From assembly GCA_965660075.1 (NCBI GenBank), contig CBFHYO010000065.1:1-64000 (forward strand): a DNA stretch of 64,000 nucleotides, written 5' to 3'. The notes under the pieces are model-generated. The model made no database searches. It had not been told where the DNA came from and saw only the letters and a list, made by a program, of their open reading frames with translations. Position numbers and translations under genes: made by a program. The stretch comes from CAYYFV01 sp965660075. GTDB lineage: Bacteria; Patescibacteriota; Gracilibacteria; UBA1369; GCA-2718715. Positions within the stretch are counted from its first letter, which is position 1. Every line of letters begins with the position of its first letter. Of the stretch, positions 8,959-16,674 are shown one piece after another.

Positions 8959-8987
8959 TTGCAAAAAAGCCATTAAAAGGCTAAATT
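8959..8987 (+). promoter_or_regulatory. alaS promoter
   Basis: TTGCAA (8959-8964), 17-base spacer, TAAATT (8982-8987). The alaS ATG is 25 bases downstream. The leader contains TTAAGTTAATAAAA at 8997-9010, also present in the recA leader. Confidence 0.55.
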
Positions 8988-9012
8988 ATGAGTGATTTAA
9001 GTTAATAAAATT

Positions 9013-10836
9013 ATGAAATTGACACCGAATGAAATTAGAAAAAGATATTTAGAATTTTTTATTAAAAAATGTGCCCACGCCGAAATTCAAAATAGCTCAA
9101 TTATTCCAGAAAACGACTCATCTTCTTTATTTGTAATTGCCGGGATGCAACCGTTAGTTCCATATCTTACTGGTGAGACTCACCCACAAGGTACTAGACT
9201 TGTGAACTCGCAACGTTGTATTAGAACAAATGATATCGAAGAAGTTGGTGATAATACTCACAATACATTCTTTGAAATGCTTGGAAATTGGTCGCTTGGT
9301 GATTATTTTAAAGAAGAGTCAATAAGATGGAGCTGGGAATTTTTAACTGGACCAATCGAAGAAGGTTGCATGGGTATGGATAAGCAAAGATTTTGTGTAA
9401 CACTATACGAAGGCGATAACGATGTAGACCGCGATGATGAAGGTGCGGATATTTGGAGAGAACTCGGATTTAAAACTGTTGAGGAAGCTTCGGATGAGGA
9501 TTTTATGAGAATTCATTTCTGTGGTAAAGATAACTGGTGGAAGTTGGGTGCAACTGGACCTTGCGGACCATCTACAGAAATTTTCTACTATCAAGGTGAC
9601 CTAAACGATCCTAAGTACTTAAACAAAGAATACAAACCAAACGATGAAGCTGATTTATATGTAGAAATTTGGAACAATGTATTTATGAGCTACTTTCGAA
9701 TGGAAGACGGCTCCTTAGAGCTTCTTAAAAACAGAAATGTAGATACCGGAATGGGATTTGAAAGACTGGTTTCTGCTGTAAATGGAGTGAGTTCTGCTTA
9801 TGAAACTGAAATTTTCTCGCCAGTTATAGAAATGCTTGGTAACGCTGCTCAAAGTGATTTTGCTGAATCCATTATTTCGAAGAGAATAATTGCTGATCAC
9901 ACTCGAGCTGCAATCATTTTAATGGGTGATAAATATGGAATTGAACCATCTAATACCGATCAAGGATATGTTCTTAGAAAACTTATTCGTCGTGCATATA
10001 GACACCTTAGAAAACTTGAAATTGATGACTCGGTAATGATTAAAGTTGCAGAATTTTTTATAGATTCATACAAGGATCACTATACAGAAATTGCTGAGAG
10101 CGCTGATGTTATTCGAAATGCTATGAGTCAAGAAATAGAACAGTTTGCAAAAACTCTAAAAACTGGAGAAAAAGAATTTGCAAAAATTATTTCAGAATTA
10201 CCTGCTGGAAGTAAAATTAATGGTAAAGATTGCTTTAAGCTGTACGACACTTATGGTTTTCCTTTGGAAATGACTGTGGAGTTAGCTAAAGAACATGGTT
10301 TCACGGCTGATGAAGCTGGATTTGAAGAAGCATTCAAGGCCCATCAAGAATTGTCGAGAGCTGGGGCAGAACAAAAGTTTAAAGGTGGTTTAGCTGATCA
10401 CTCAGAAGAAACAACTAAATTACACACTGCAACTCACCTACTTCACCAAGCACTTAGAAATATTCTTGGTGATCATGTAGAGCAAAAAGGATCGAATATC
10501 ACTCAAGAAAGACTTAGATTTGATTTTAATCATGACGAAAAAGTAAATCCAGAACAATTGGCTCAGGTTGAAGAAATGGTAAATTATCAAATCCAAAGAA
10601 ACCTACATATCACTCACGATGTAATGACAGTAAACGAAGCAAAAGAAAATGGTGCCATTGGGTTATTTGAAGACAGATATGGAGATCAGATTAAAGTGTA
10701 TCGAATTGGTGATTTCTCGCTTGAAATTTGTGGAGGACCTCATGTTGCTGCGACTGGAGAAATGGGAACTTTTAAAATTAAAAAAGAAGAAAGTTGCGGG
10801 AAAGGGATTAGAAGAATAAAAGCAGTTTTAATTTAA
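9013..10836 (+). CDS. alaS: alanyl-tRNA synthetase AlaRS, short form
   Basis: AlaRS charges tRNA-Ala and hydrolyses mischarged Ser/Gly-tRNA. The N-terminal class II catalytic domain is intact (QRCIRTNDIEEVG, FFEMLGNWSLGDYF, TGPCGPSTEIFY, NVDTGMGFERL). A middle tRNA-recognition region follows (GYVLRKLIRRAYRHLRKL). The C-terminal editing domain has its zinc/catalytic set (HTATHLLHQAL and CGGPHV) and ends in CGKGIRRIKAV. At 607 residues it lacks the C-Ala/DHHA1 oligomerisation domain of the usual ~875-residue enzyme; such shortening is known in some reduced genomes. The start overlaps no gene; the stop makes a TAATG junction with a glycosyltransferase. Confidence 0.95.
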   Translation: MKLTPNEIRKRYLEFFIKKCAHAEIQNSSIIPENDSSSLFVIAGMQPLVPYLTGETHPQGTRLVNSQRCIRTNDIEEVGDNTHNTFFEMLGNWSLGDYFKEESIRWSWEFLTGPIEEGCMGMDKQRFCVTLYEGDNDVDRDDEGADIWRELGFKTVEEASDEDFMRIHFCGKDNWWKLGATGPCGPSTEIFYYQGDLNDPKYLNKEYKPNDEADLYVEIWNNVFMSYFRMEDGSLELLKNRNVDTGMGFERLVSAVNGVSSAYETEIFSPVIEMLGNAAQSDFAESIISKRIIADHTRAAIILMGDKYGIEPSNTDQGYVLRKLIRRAYRHLRKLEIDDSVMIKVAEFFIDSYKDHYTEIAESADVIRNAMSQEIEQFAKTLKTGEKEFAKIISELPAGSKINGKDCFKLYDTYGFPLEMTVELAKEHGFTADEAGFEEAFKAHQELSRAGAEQKFKGGLADHSEETTKLHTATHLLHQALRNILGDHVEQKGSNITQERLRFDFNHDEKVNPEQLAQVEEMVNYQIQRNLHITHDVMTVNEAKENGAIGLFEDRYGDQIKVYRIGDFSLEICGGPHVAATGEMGTFKIKKEESCGKGIRRIKAVLI

Positions 10837-11894
10837 TGAATACAATTGTAATCACAAGGCTACCCTTAAACAGCCAACTTGGTGGAGAAGAGCTACATAC
10901 CCTAGATGTAGCTCTGTTTTTGCGTAAACAAGGGTTTAGAGTAATTTTTTTGTCTAAGTGCCCAGTACTCGAAACACTTGCTCAAAAACATGATTTTAAA
11001 TATATAAAAACTAAAAACCTACCCGCTTCGCCAACGAGTAAAAAGAGTTTATTTGTTTTTGGATTGTCATTTGTTTTTTCGCTTATCGAAAGTTTATTTT
11101 GGATAACTTGGATTCGAATAGGCTATGGCAAATTTAAGTTCTACAACTTAAACCTTGGAGACAAATTACTTTTTGGATTTTGGGCTAAAATACTTGGTAT
11201 TAAATCAGTTTTTGTAGAACATGCAACCATTGGAAAATGGCTTATGAAAAATCCTTTTTTGATTATCCTAAAGTGGATATGCCGATCTGAAAATATCCAT
11301 ATTGTGACAGTATCAAGACGAATGCAACAATCACTTCAAGAAATATTAAAGGTAAATGTTGTAGAGATTCGTAATGGTGTCAGATTGCAAAAAAAACTGG
11401 ATTTGGAGCATGTGAATTCTAAACAAATTTTATTTGTTGGAAGACTCGAAAAAGATAAAGGCTTTGATATATTTTGTGAAATAGCAAAAAACAATCCCGA
11501 TCTCGAATTTGTTTGTGCAGGTGTGGGAAGTCTTTCTCGATTGGCAAAAAACATTTCAAACATGAAACTATTGGGTTTTATGGAACATCAAAAATTAGCA
11601 GAGCTCTATAAATCTAGTGCACTATTACTACTACCTTCCACCACACAAGACCCATTTGGTTTAGTGGTTTGTGAATCATTGAGTTACGGGTGTCCGGTAA
11701 TGTGTTCTGACATGGTTAATGCATCTGACTACCTAGATTCTAAATTTGTTTGTAGGATTCAGGATTTTCAATTTAGATTTAGCAACTTCTATAAAAACTC
11801 GGCACGGCTAAGACAACGATCTTTTGAATGCAGTAAAGAGTTTGATCAGCAAATTATGCTTAAAAACTATGCAAGTTTCTTAAACTCTTTGTAA
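10836..11894 (+). CDS. GT4-family glycosyltransferase
   Basis: The 352-residue protein has the two-domain GT-B layout. The N-terminal half has the acceptor-side start (RLPLNSQLGGEELHTLD) and a central hydrophobic stretch. The C-terminal half has the family 4 donor domain: ILFVGRLEKDKGFDIF, then LLLLPSTTQDPFGLVVCESL, which is the EX7E-type nucleotide-sugar motif, and SYGCPVMCSD. It probably moves a sugar from a nucleotide donor onto an envelope glycan; the substrate cannot be read from sequence. It is coupled to alaS by TAATG and converges with another GT4 gene, sharing 28 bases at the 3' ends. Confidence 0.82.
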   Translation: MNTIVITRLPLNSQLGGEELHTLDVALFLRKQGFRVIFLSKCPVLETLAQKHDFKYIKTKNLPASPTSKKSLFVFGLSFVFSLIESLFWITWIRIGYGKFKFYNLNLGDKLLFGFWAKILGIKSVFVEHATIGKWLMKNPFLIILKWICRSENIHIVTVSRRMQQSLQEILKVNVVEIRNGVRLQKKLDLEHVNSKQILFVGRLEKDKGFDIFCEIAKNNPDLEFVCAGVGSLSRLAKNISNMKLLGFMEHQKLAELYKSSALLLLPSTTQDPFGLVVCESLSYGCPVMCSDMVNASDYLDSKFVCRIQDFQFRFSNFYKNSARLRQRSFECSKEFDQQIMLKNYASFLNSL

Positions 11895-12922
11895 ACTTTA
11901 GAAGCTGTATTATTCCACGTGTACTTATCTAAAATACGCCTAGAATTTTGCAAAAGGATTTGTTGTAATTCTTTATTACCAGCTAAGTATTTAATTTGAA
12001 ATGCAAGATCTGTAGTCTTGGAGGCATCGAAGTAAATGGCTGCATCTTCGCAGACTTCTTGCATAACAGTGTTTTTGGTAGTTATAACTGGGGTATTCTG
12101 ACTAACTGATTCAAGTAATGGAATTCCAAAACCTTCATATAAAGATGGATAAATACTAAATTCAGCCTCTTGAATTAAACGGTCTTTATGACTCTTAGAA
12201 ATAAAACCAGTGATAAAAACTCTGTCTTGAAGTTTCAATTCGTAAATTAGGTTTTTAACTTTGTTCATATAAGATGGATCCCCTCCGCCAATCAAGTATA
12301 AATTATGCGGTATCTCGTCTTTGATTAATGAAAATTCATAAACTAAAGATAGCTGATTTTTTCTTTCTAAAAAGGTAGAAACACAAACAATCTTTGGAGA
12401 ATTATCTACAATTGCAGATTTGTTCACTTGGTTAAGTGTACGATTGTAATTAAATCCAAGTGGAGTCACACTGACTCTAGATGAATCAAGCTTGAAATAA
12501 TTACAAAATTGATCTTTGGTGAAATTTGAGACACAAAAAAACTTAATTTTTGATAGCTTTACAAGAATTGGTAGAAATAATCTCTCAACAAGCAGAGGTT
12601 TTAGAAAGTGCCCCTTGGAAAAATTAAATGCAACCATATCATGAATGGTCACAACTACTTTATGTTGCGTGAATAATGAGACGAATACAGGAGTGATAAA
12701 ACTTTCCGGGTCAAAATAAATCGCGTTTTTGTCACTTCTAAGTTTTAGGGCGGTAGCGATATGCCAAAGACCTAATTTTGACCAAAAATTGTTAGTTAGC
12801 TCTACAACCTCCAGGTCTTTTTTTGTTTTAAGATAGTCAATAATCGCACGAGCATAAACACCCTTACCTGTTTTCAAAGAGTTGTTTGCCTGTCTGGAAT
12901 TTATAAAAACTTTTATTGACAT
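11867..12922 (-). CDS. GT4-family glycosyltransferase
   Basis: This 351-residue GT-B enzyme begins with KVFINSRQANNSLKTGKGVYAR, a start typical of mannosyltransferase-like GT4 proteins, and has IVCVSTFLERKNQ, YPSLYEGFGIPLLESV and TPVITT. The glutamates of the EX7E motif are visible in the YEGFGIPLLE block. It ends in TAG within the last coding bases of the convergent GT4 gene (28-base overlap). Two unlike GT4 enzymes facing each other suggest an envelope glycan function; donor and acceptor are unknown. Confidence 0.85.
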   Translation of the reverse strand: MSIKVFINSRQANNSLKTGKGVYARAIIDYLKTKKDLEVVELTNNFWSKLGLWHIATALKLRSDKNAIYFDPESFITPVFVSLFTQHKVVVTIHDMVAFNFSKGHFLKPLLVERLFLPILVKLSKIKFFCVSNFTKDQFCNYFKLDSSRVSVTPLGFNYNRTLNQVNKSAIVDNSPKIVCVSTFLERKNQLSLVYEFSLIKDEIPHNLYLIGGGDPSYMNKVKNLIYELKLQDRVFITGFISKSHKDRLIQEAEFSIYPSLYEGFGIPLLESVSQNTPVITTKNTVMQEVCEDAAIYFDASKTTDLAFQIKYLAGNKELQQILLQNSRRILDKYTWNNTASKVYKEFKKLA

Positions 12923-12986
12923 TCCTGATATTAAATTGACAAAGATTATGCAAAAGCAATAATAGAGTTGTACTTATTTTAAATTC

Positions 12987-13628
12987 ATGCACAAGAAATT
13001 GCAAGAAAAGCTAGTAACAATCTACACTCGATTTAAGAAACTTGAAAAAATCGAGAAGTTAGTATGTGCTGCGGCATTACTTTCTGTAGTAGGATTTTTT
13101 CTCCCATGGTATTCGGATTTTGACATTTACTCCAATGGAGTTTTGTATCGTGGTTTCGAAGGACCTGCATCATTTAACAGTTTTGCCATTGTTTTTGCCA
13201 ATGGACTTTTGATCTTAAATTTTTTAAGTGTAAAATTCAAAGAATTATTCAGTAAACTCGAACTATCTCTTAAAAAAACATTGTATTACAATGTTGGATT
13301 TGTAGGATTTAACTTTGTAAGTTACCTTGCAACATCGTTGCATCACGATGTTGGAGTGAATCCAAATTACAAATCATTTGGTATTGGATTTGATATAAAT
13401 ATTTTATGTTTGTTTTACTTTTGTTTGTTAAGCTTTAAGTACTTAAAAGCTAACCCAATAGAAGTGTCAAAATATGTAATGATGGATAAAGATCTTAAGA
13501 TTGAAGATGTTGTCCAAAACAATTCTCCTGATTTCTCTCTTGAGTATCGTAAACAGCAAGATCTGGCTAATAAAATTCAGGAAAAAGAACAGGAGTTTAT
13601 TGCAAAACTAAACACACAAGATAGTTAA
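12987..13628 (+). CDS. four-helix integral membrane protein, hypothetical
   Basis: The 213-residue product has a basic coiled N-terminus (HKKLQEKLVTIYTRFKKLEKIEK), four hydrophobic segments (about residues 24-43, 68-86, 105-124 and 132-155) and a charged cytoplasmic-looking tail. I recognise no domain. It lies between the convergent glycosyltransferases and the recA promoter. The ATG at 12987 is the only good start. Confidence 0.6.
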   Translation: MHKKLQEKLVTIYTRFKKLEKIEKLVCAAALLSVVGFFLPWYSDFDIYSNGVLYRGFEGPASFNSFAIVFANGLLILNFLSVKFKELFSKLELSLKKTLYYNVGFVGFNFVSYLATSLHHDVGVNPNYKSFGIGFDINILCLFYFCLLSFKYLKANPIEVSKYVMMDKDLKIEDVVQNNSPDFSLEYRKQQDLANKIQEKEQEFIAKLNTQDS

Positions 13629-13672
13629 AAAATAAAAATTACTATCAAACAAGTACTAATTCGAAAATTGAA

Positions 13673-13701
13673 TTGACGGTGAGTTAACACTCACCTATTA
13701 T
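13673..13701 (+). promoter_or_regulatory. recA promoter with palindromic operator in the spacer
   Basis: TTGACG (13673-13678), 17-base spacer, TATTAT (13696-13701): a strong sigma-70-type promoter. The spacer is taken up by an inverted repeat, GGTGAGT-TAAC-ACTCACC (13678-13695), with perfect 7-bp arms. A repressor bound there would block RNA polymerase, as LexA does at recA promoters in other bacteria. The sequence is neither the E. coli nor the Bacillus SOS box. Confidence 0.7.
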
Positions 13702-13734
13702 TGAAATATAAAATGTTAAGTTAATAAAAACATT

Positions 13735-14748
13735 ATGAAAAACGCAGATGCAAATAAATTAAAATCCATGGAAATGGCCATGGCTCAAATCGAGAAAAGT
13801 TTTGGTAAAGGCTCGATTATGAAACTTGGTGACAATAAAAAAGCTCAAATTGAAACTTATCCAACTGGCTCTATGTCATTAGATATAGCATTAGGTGGAG
13901 GTATTCCAAAAGGAAGAATTTGTGAAATATATGGACCAGAGAGTTCGGGTAAAACAACACTAACTCTACATGTTATTGCAGAATGTCAGAAGAAAGGTGG
14001 TATTGCAGCATTTATAGATGCTGAACACGCTTTAGATCCGGAATATGCAAAAAAAGTTGGAGTCGATATTGATAACTTATTAGTATCTCAACCAGACAGT
14101 GGTGAGCAAGCACTTGAAATAGTTGAAACCCTTGTACGCTCTAGCGCGGTAGACTTGATAATTGTAGATTCTGTAGCGGCGCTCACACCACGTGCAGAAA
14201 TCGAAGGTGATATGGGAGATGCACACATGGGTCTACAAGCAAGACTTATGAGTCAGGCCCTTAGAAAACTTACAGCTATCGCATCTAGATCGAATGTGAG
14301 TATCATATTCATCAACCAAATCAGAATGAAAATTGGCGTAATGTTTGGTAATCCAGAAACAACTACTGGTGGTAATGCATTAAAATTCTACTCATCTGTG
14401 AGAATGGAAATCAGAAGTGCTGGTAAGATTGAGGCTACTGCCGTAGATGGTAAAGAACTAGTTGGTAATAAAGTTAAGGTTAAGGTTGTTAAAAATAAAA
14501 TTGCACCACCATTTAGAATTGCTGAATTTGATATTATGTACAATAAAGGTATTTCTTCGGAAGGTGACATTTTAAATCTATGTGAAAAATATGAAGTAAT
14601 TCGTAAAAATGGTTCCTTCTATAATTATAAAGACGCGAATATTGGTCAGGGTCGAGAAAATGCTAAGAAATATATGATCGAAAATCCAAAAGTAATAGAA
14701 GAAATGAAGAAAGAAATTATGAAAGCGATTCAAACACGTGAATCATAA
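13735..14748 (+). CDS. recA: recombinase A
   Basis: RecA polymerises on single-stranded DNA and drives strand exchange and SOS induction. The 337-residue sequence is full length: N-terminal polymerisation motif (KSFGKGSIMKLGD), Walker A GPESSGKTT, Walker B LIIVDSVAAL, DNA-binding loop L1 (EIEGDMGDAHMGLQARLMSQ), IFINQIRMKIGVMFG and GGNALKFYSSVRMEIR in L2 and after. The acidic C-terminal tail is short. recX follows with a TAATG overlap, a classic pairing. Expression is probably controlled by the palindrome in its promoter. Confidence 0.98.
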   Translation: MKNADANKLKSMEMAMAQIEKSFGKGSIMKLGDNKKAQIETYPTGSMSLDIALGGGIPKGRICEIYGPESSGKTTLTLHVIAECQKKGGIAAFIDAEHALDPEYAKKVGVDIDNLLVSQPDSGEQALEIVETLVRSSAVDLIIVDSVAALTPRAEIEGDMGDAHMGLQARLMSQALRKLTAIASRSNVSIIFINQIRMKIGVMFGNPETTTGGNALKFYSSVRMEIRSAGKIEATAVDGKELVGNKVKVKVVKNKIAPPFRIAEFDIMYNKGISSEGDILNLCEKYEVIRKNGSFYNYKDANIGQGRENAKKYMIENPKVIEEMKKEIMKAIQTRES

Positions 14749-15206
14749 TGTCAAAACCAATTAACAAGCAGCTCTACGGAGCTGCTTGTAGTTATCTGGC
14801 CATGCGAGAGCATGGCGCTGTAGAACTATTTAAGAAGCTCAAAAAAAAATATCCAGAGGTAATGGAATCAGAAATCAACAATCTGATTGACTTTCTTAAA
14901 GATAAGAATTTTCAGAGTGATAAGAGATATCTAGAAATGCTTATTAAATCAAGATACAACAAAGGTTATGGCATGAATATGATACGGGCCTATGTAATGA
15001 ATAAAGATGTAAGCATGAATATGTTTGATCAAATTTTTTACTCACTTAACTTGGATTTAGAATCTTCCTGCTATAGTTTTCTAGAAAAATATTCACACAA
15101 AGATCGTGATAAACTTATTAGAAAGGCTGTGAACCGAGGATTTAGTTACGAACAAGTCAAAAACAATCTTAAAAAACTTGATAATGAAGCAAATGATATG
15201 CTATAG
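14748..15206 (+). CDS. recX: RecX-like regulator of RecA
   Basis: The 152-residue, helix-rich, basic protein has the three-helix repeat pattern of RecX (AACSYLAMREHGAVELFKKL; FLKDKNFQSDKRYLEML; KSRYNKGYGMNMIRAYVM). RecX caps or destabilises RecA filaments. Family similarity is moderate, but position supports it strongly: its ATG shares one base with the recA stop (TAATG), so the two products are made together. Confidence 0.85.
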   Translation: MSKPINKQLYGAACSYLAMREHGAVELFKKLKKKYPEVMESEINNLIDFLKDKNFQSDKRYLEMLIKSRYNKGYGMNMIRAYVMNKDVSMNMFDQIFYSLNLDLESSCYSFLEKYSHKDRDKLIRKAVNRGFSYEQVKNNLKKLDNEANDML

Positions 15207-15219
15207 TTTAACTAATAGA

Positions 15220-15254
15220 GACTAGTTTTTGTAAAGAGCTGGTCGTTTTATTTT
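15220..15254 (+). terminator. weak terminator between recX and nusA
   Basis: GACTAG (15220-15225) can pair with CTGGTC (15239-15244, one G-U), followed by the T-rich stretch GTTTTATTTT. The stem is short. Confidence 0.35.
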
Positions 15255-15279
15255 ATGTTTAAAAATTAATTTCCAACAA

Positions 15280-16569
15280 ATGCAATCACAATTTAACGCA
15301 GCTATAAACCAGTTGGTTTCTGAAAAGAATCTACCAAGGGATATAGTTGAAGACATTATTAAATCAGCCTTTAAGGCAGCCTACAAAAAGGACTTTGGAA
15401 CCCGGGAACAAAATATAGATGTAGAACTGTCTGAATCTGGTGAGATGGCAACTGTATTTCAAATATTAACTGTTGTTGAGTCTGTAGAGGATCCAGATTT
15501 AGAAATTTCTCCAGAAGAAGCTTTGAAATACGTTAAAACAGCTAAAATCGGGGATGAAATCAGAATCGATGTAACTCCAATGGAGTATGGTAGAATTGCT
15601 GCACAATCAGCTAAACAAGTGATTATTCAAAAATTACAAGAAGCTGAACGTGAAATTCTTTATACTAATTTTAAAGATCGTGAAAATGAATTAATTCACG
15701 CTCAAGTTCATAGAGTACAAAATGACCATGTGTTTATTGACCTAGGTAAAATTATTATTGAATTACCACGTGAATCTCAAATTAGAGGAGAAAAATATTA
15801 TGCAGGGCAAAGATTAAAACTTTACTTAGATAAAGTAGTTAAAACTTCTAAAGGTCCTAAATTGATGATTTCGAGAACTCACCCAAACTTAGTTCGTAAA
15901 TTACTAGAAATTGAAATTCCAGAAATTACAGAAGGTACTGTTGTTGTTCACAAAATTGCTCGTGATCCAGGTGTTAGATGTAAAATCACTGTAAGTTCTA
16001 CAGACCCTAAAATAGACCCAATTGGTTCTTGTGTTGGACAAAAAGGTGTACGTATTCAAAGTGTAATGGATGAGATAGCTGGTGAACGTATCGATGTATT
16101 AATTCACACAGATGACAATGAACAATTACTAAGATCTGCACTTGCTCCTGCAGAAGTTAACGTTATAAAATTTTTAGAAGACGACAGAGTGGAAGCTTAC
16201 GTAGAAGAAGAACAAAGACCGTTGGCAATTGGTAGAAAAGGTCAAAATGTGAGATTGGCTTCTAAACTTTTAGATATGGAACTAGACATTAAAAACTTTG
16301 ACGATTTAACAGATAAAGAAAAACAAGAATTCTTGGATAAGAAAGCAAAAGCTCAAGCTAAGGCAGAACAACAAGTTCAAGAAGCTGAAAATAAACAAGA
16401 AGAATCAGATGTTGATGGTTTAGAAATTGACCAACAATACAAAGATGCTCTTATGGATGCTAACTTAAATCAATCTATGCAATTGAAAGGTTTAAGTGTA
16501 GTTGACTTGCAAACTATCGAAGGAATTGACGAAGAAGGTGCTCAACAAATTTACAACGCCGTAAACTAA
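15280..16569 (+). CDS. nusA: transcription termination/antitermination factor NusA
   Basis: NusA binds RNA polymerase and modulates pausing and termination. Domains in order: N-terminal RNAP-binding domain (about 1-125), S1 domain (about 130-200), KH1 and KH2 (about 205-345, with DPIGSCVGQKGVRIQ and AIGRKGQNVRLASK as GXXG loops). A charged linker rich in Lys, Gln and Glu is followed by a short C-terminal helix-hairpin-helix-like piece (LQTIEGIDEEGAQQIYNAV). At 429 residues it is between Gram-positive and E. coli lengths. No rimP or infB is adjacent, unlike the usual nusA operon. A strong terminator follows. Confidence 0.95.
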   Translation: MQSQFNAAINQLVSEKNLPRDIVEDIIKSAFKAAYKKDFGTREQNIDVELSESGEMATVFQILTVVESVEDPDLEISPEEALKYVKTAKIGDEIRIDVTPMEYGRIAAQSAKQVIIQKLQEAEREILYTNFKDRENELIHAQVHRVQNDHVFIDLGKIIIELPRESQIRGEKYYAGQRLKLYLDKVVKTSKGPKLMISRTHPNLVRKLLEIEIPEITEGTVVVHKIARDPGVRCKITVSSTDPKIDPIGSCVGQKGVRIQSVMDEIAGERIDVLIHTDDNEQLLRSALAPAEVNVIKFLEDDRVEAYVEEEQRPLAIGRKGQNVRLASKLLDMELDIKNFDDLTDKEKQEFLDKKAKAQAKAEQQVQEAENKQEESDVDGLEIDQQYKDALMDANLNQSMQLKGLSVVDLQTIEGIDEEGAQQIYNAVN

Positions 16570-16598
16570 GTTCTGCTGATTTTCATTAAACTTATTAG

Positions 16599-16621
16599 CC
16601 CTAGAGAAATCTAGGGTTTTT
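16599..16621 (+). terminator. intrinsic terminator after nusA
   Basis: CCCTAGA-GAAA-TCTAGGG, a perfect 7-bp stem with a GAAA loop, followed by TTTTTGT. The same stem sequence is used after the fMet tRNA at 36890. Confidence 0.85.
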
Positions 16622-16625
16622 GTAT

Positions 16626-16654
16626 GTGACTTTTGTGTGATTTTTTGGTATAAT
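16626..16654 (+). promoter_or_regulatory. pilB promoter
   Basis: GTGACT (16626-16631), 17-base spacer, perfect TATAAT (16649-16654), 21 bases before the pilB ATG. Confidence 0.5.
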
Positions 16655-16674
16655 AAAGTGAATTAATTAAAAAC

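Noticed and set aside
13678..13695. Matching the recA palindrome to the Bacillus or E. coli LexA box
   Set aside because: It lacks GAAC-N4-GTTC and CTGT-N8-ACAG cores; reported only as a candidate new operator.
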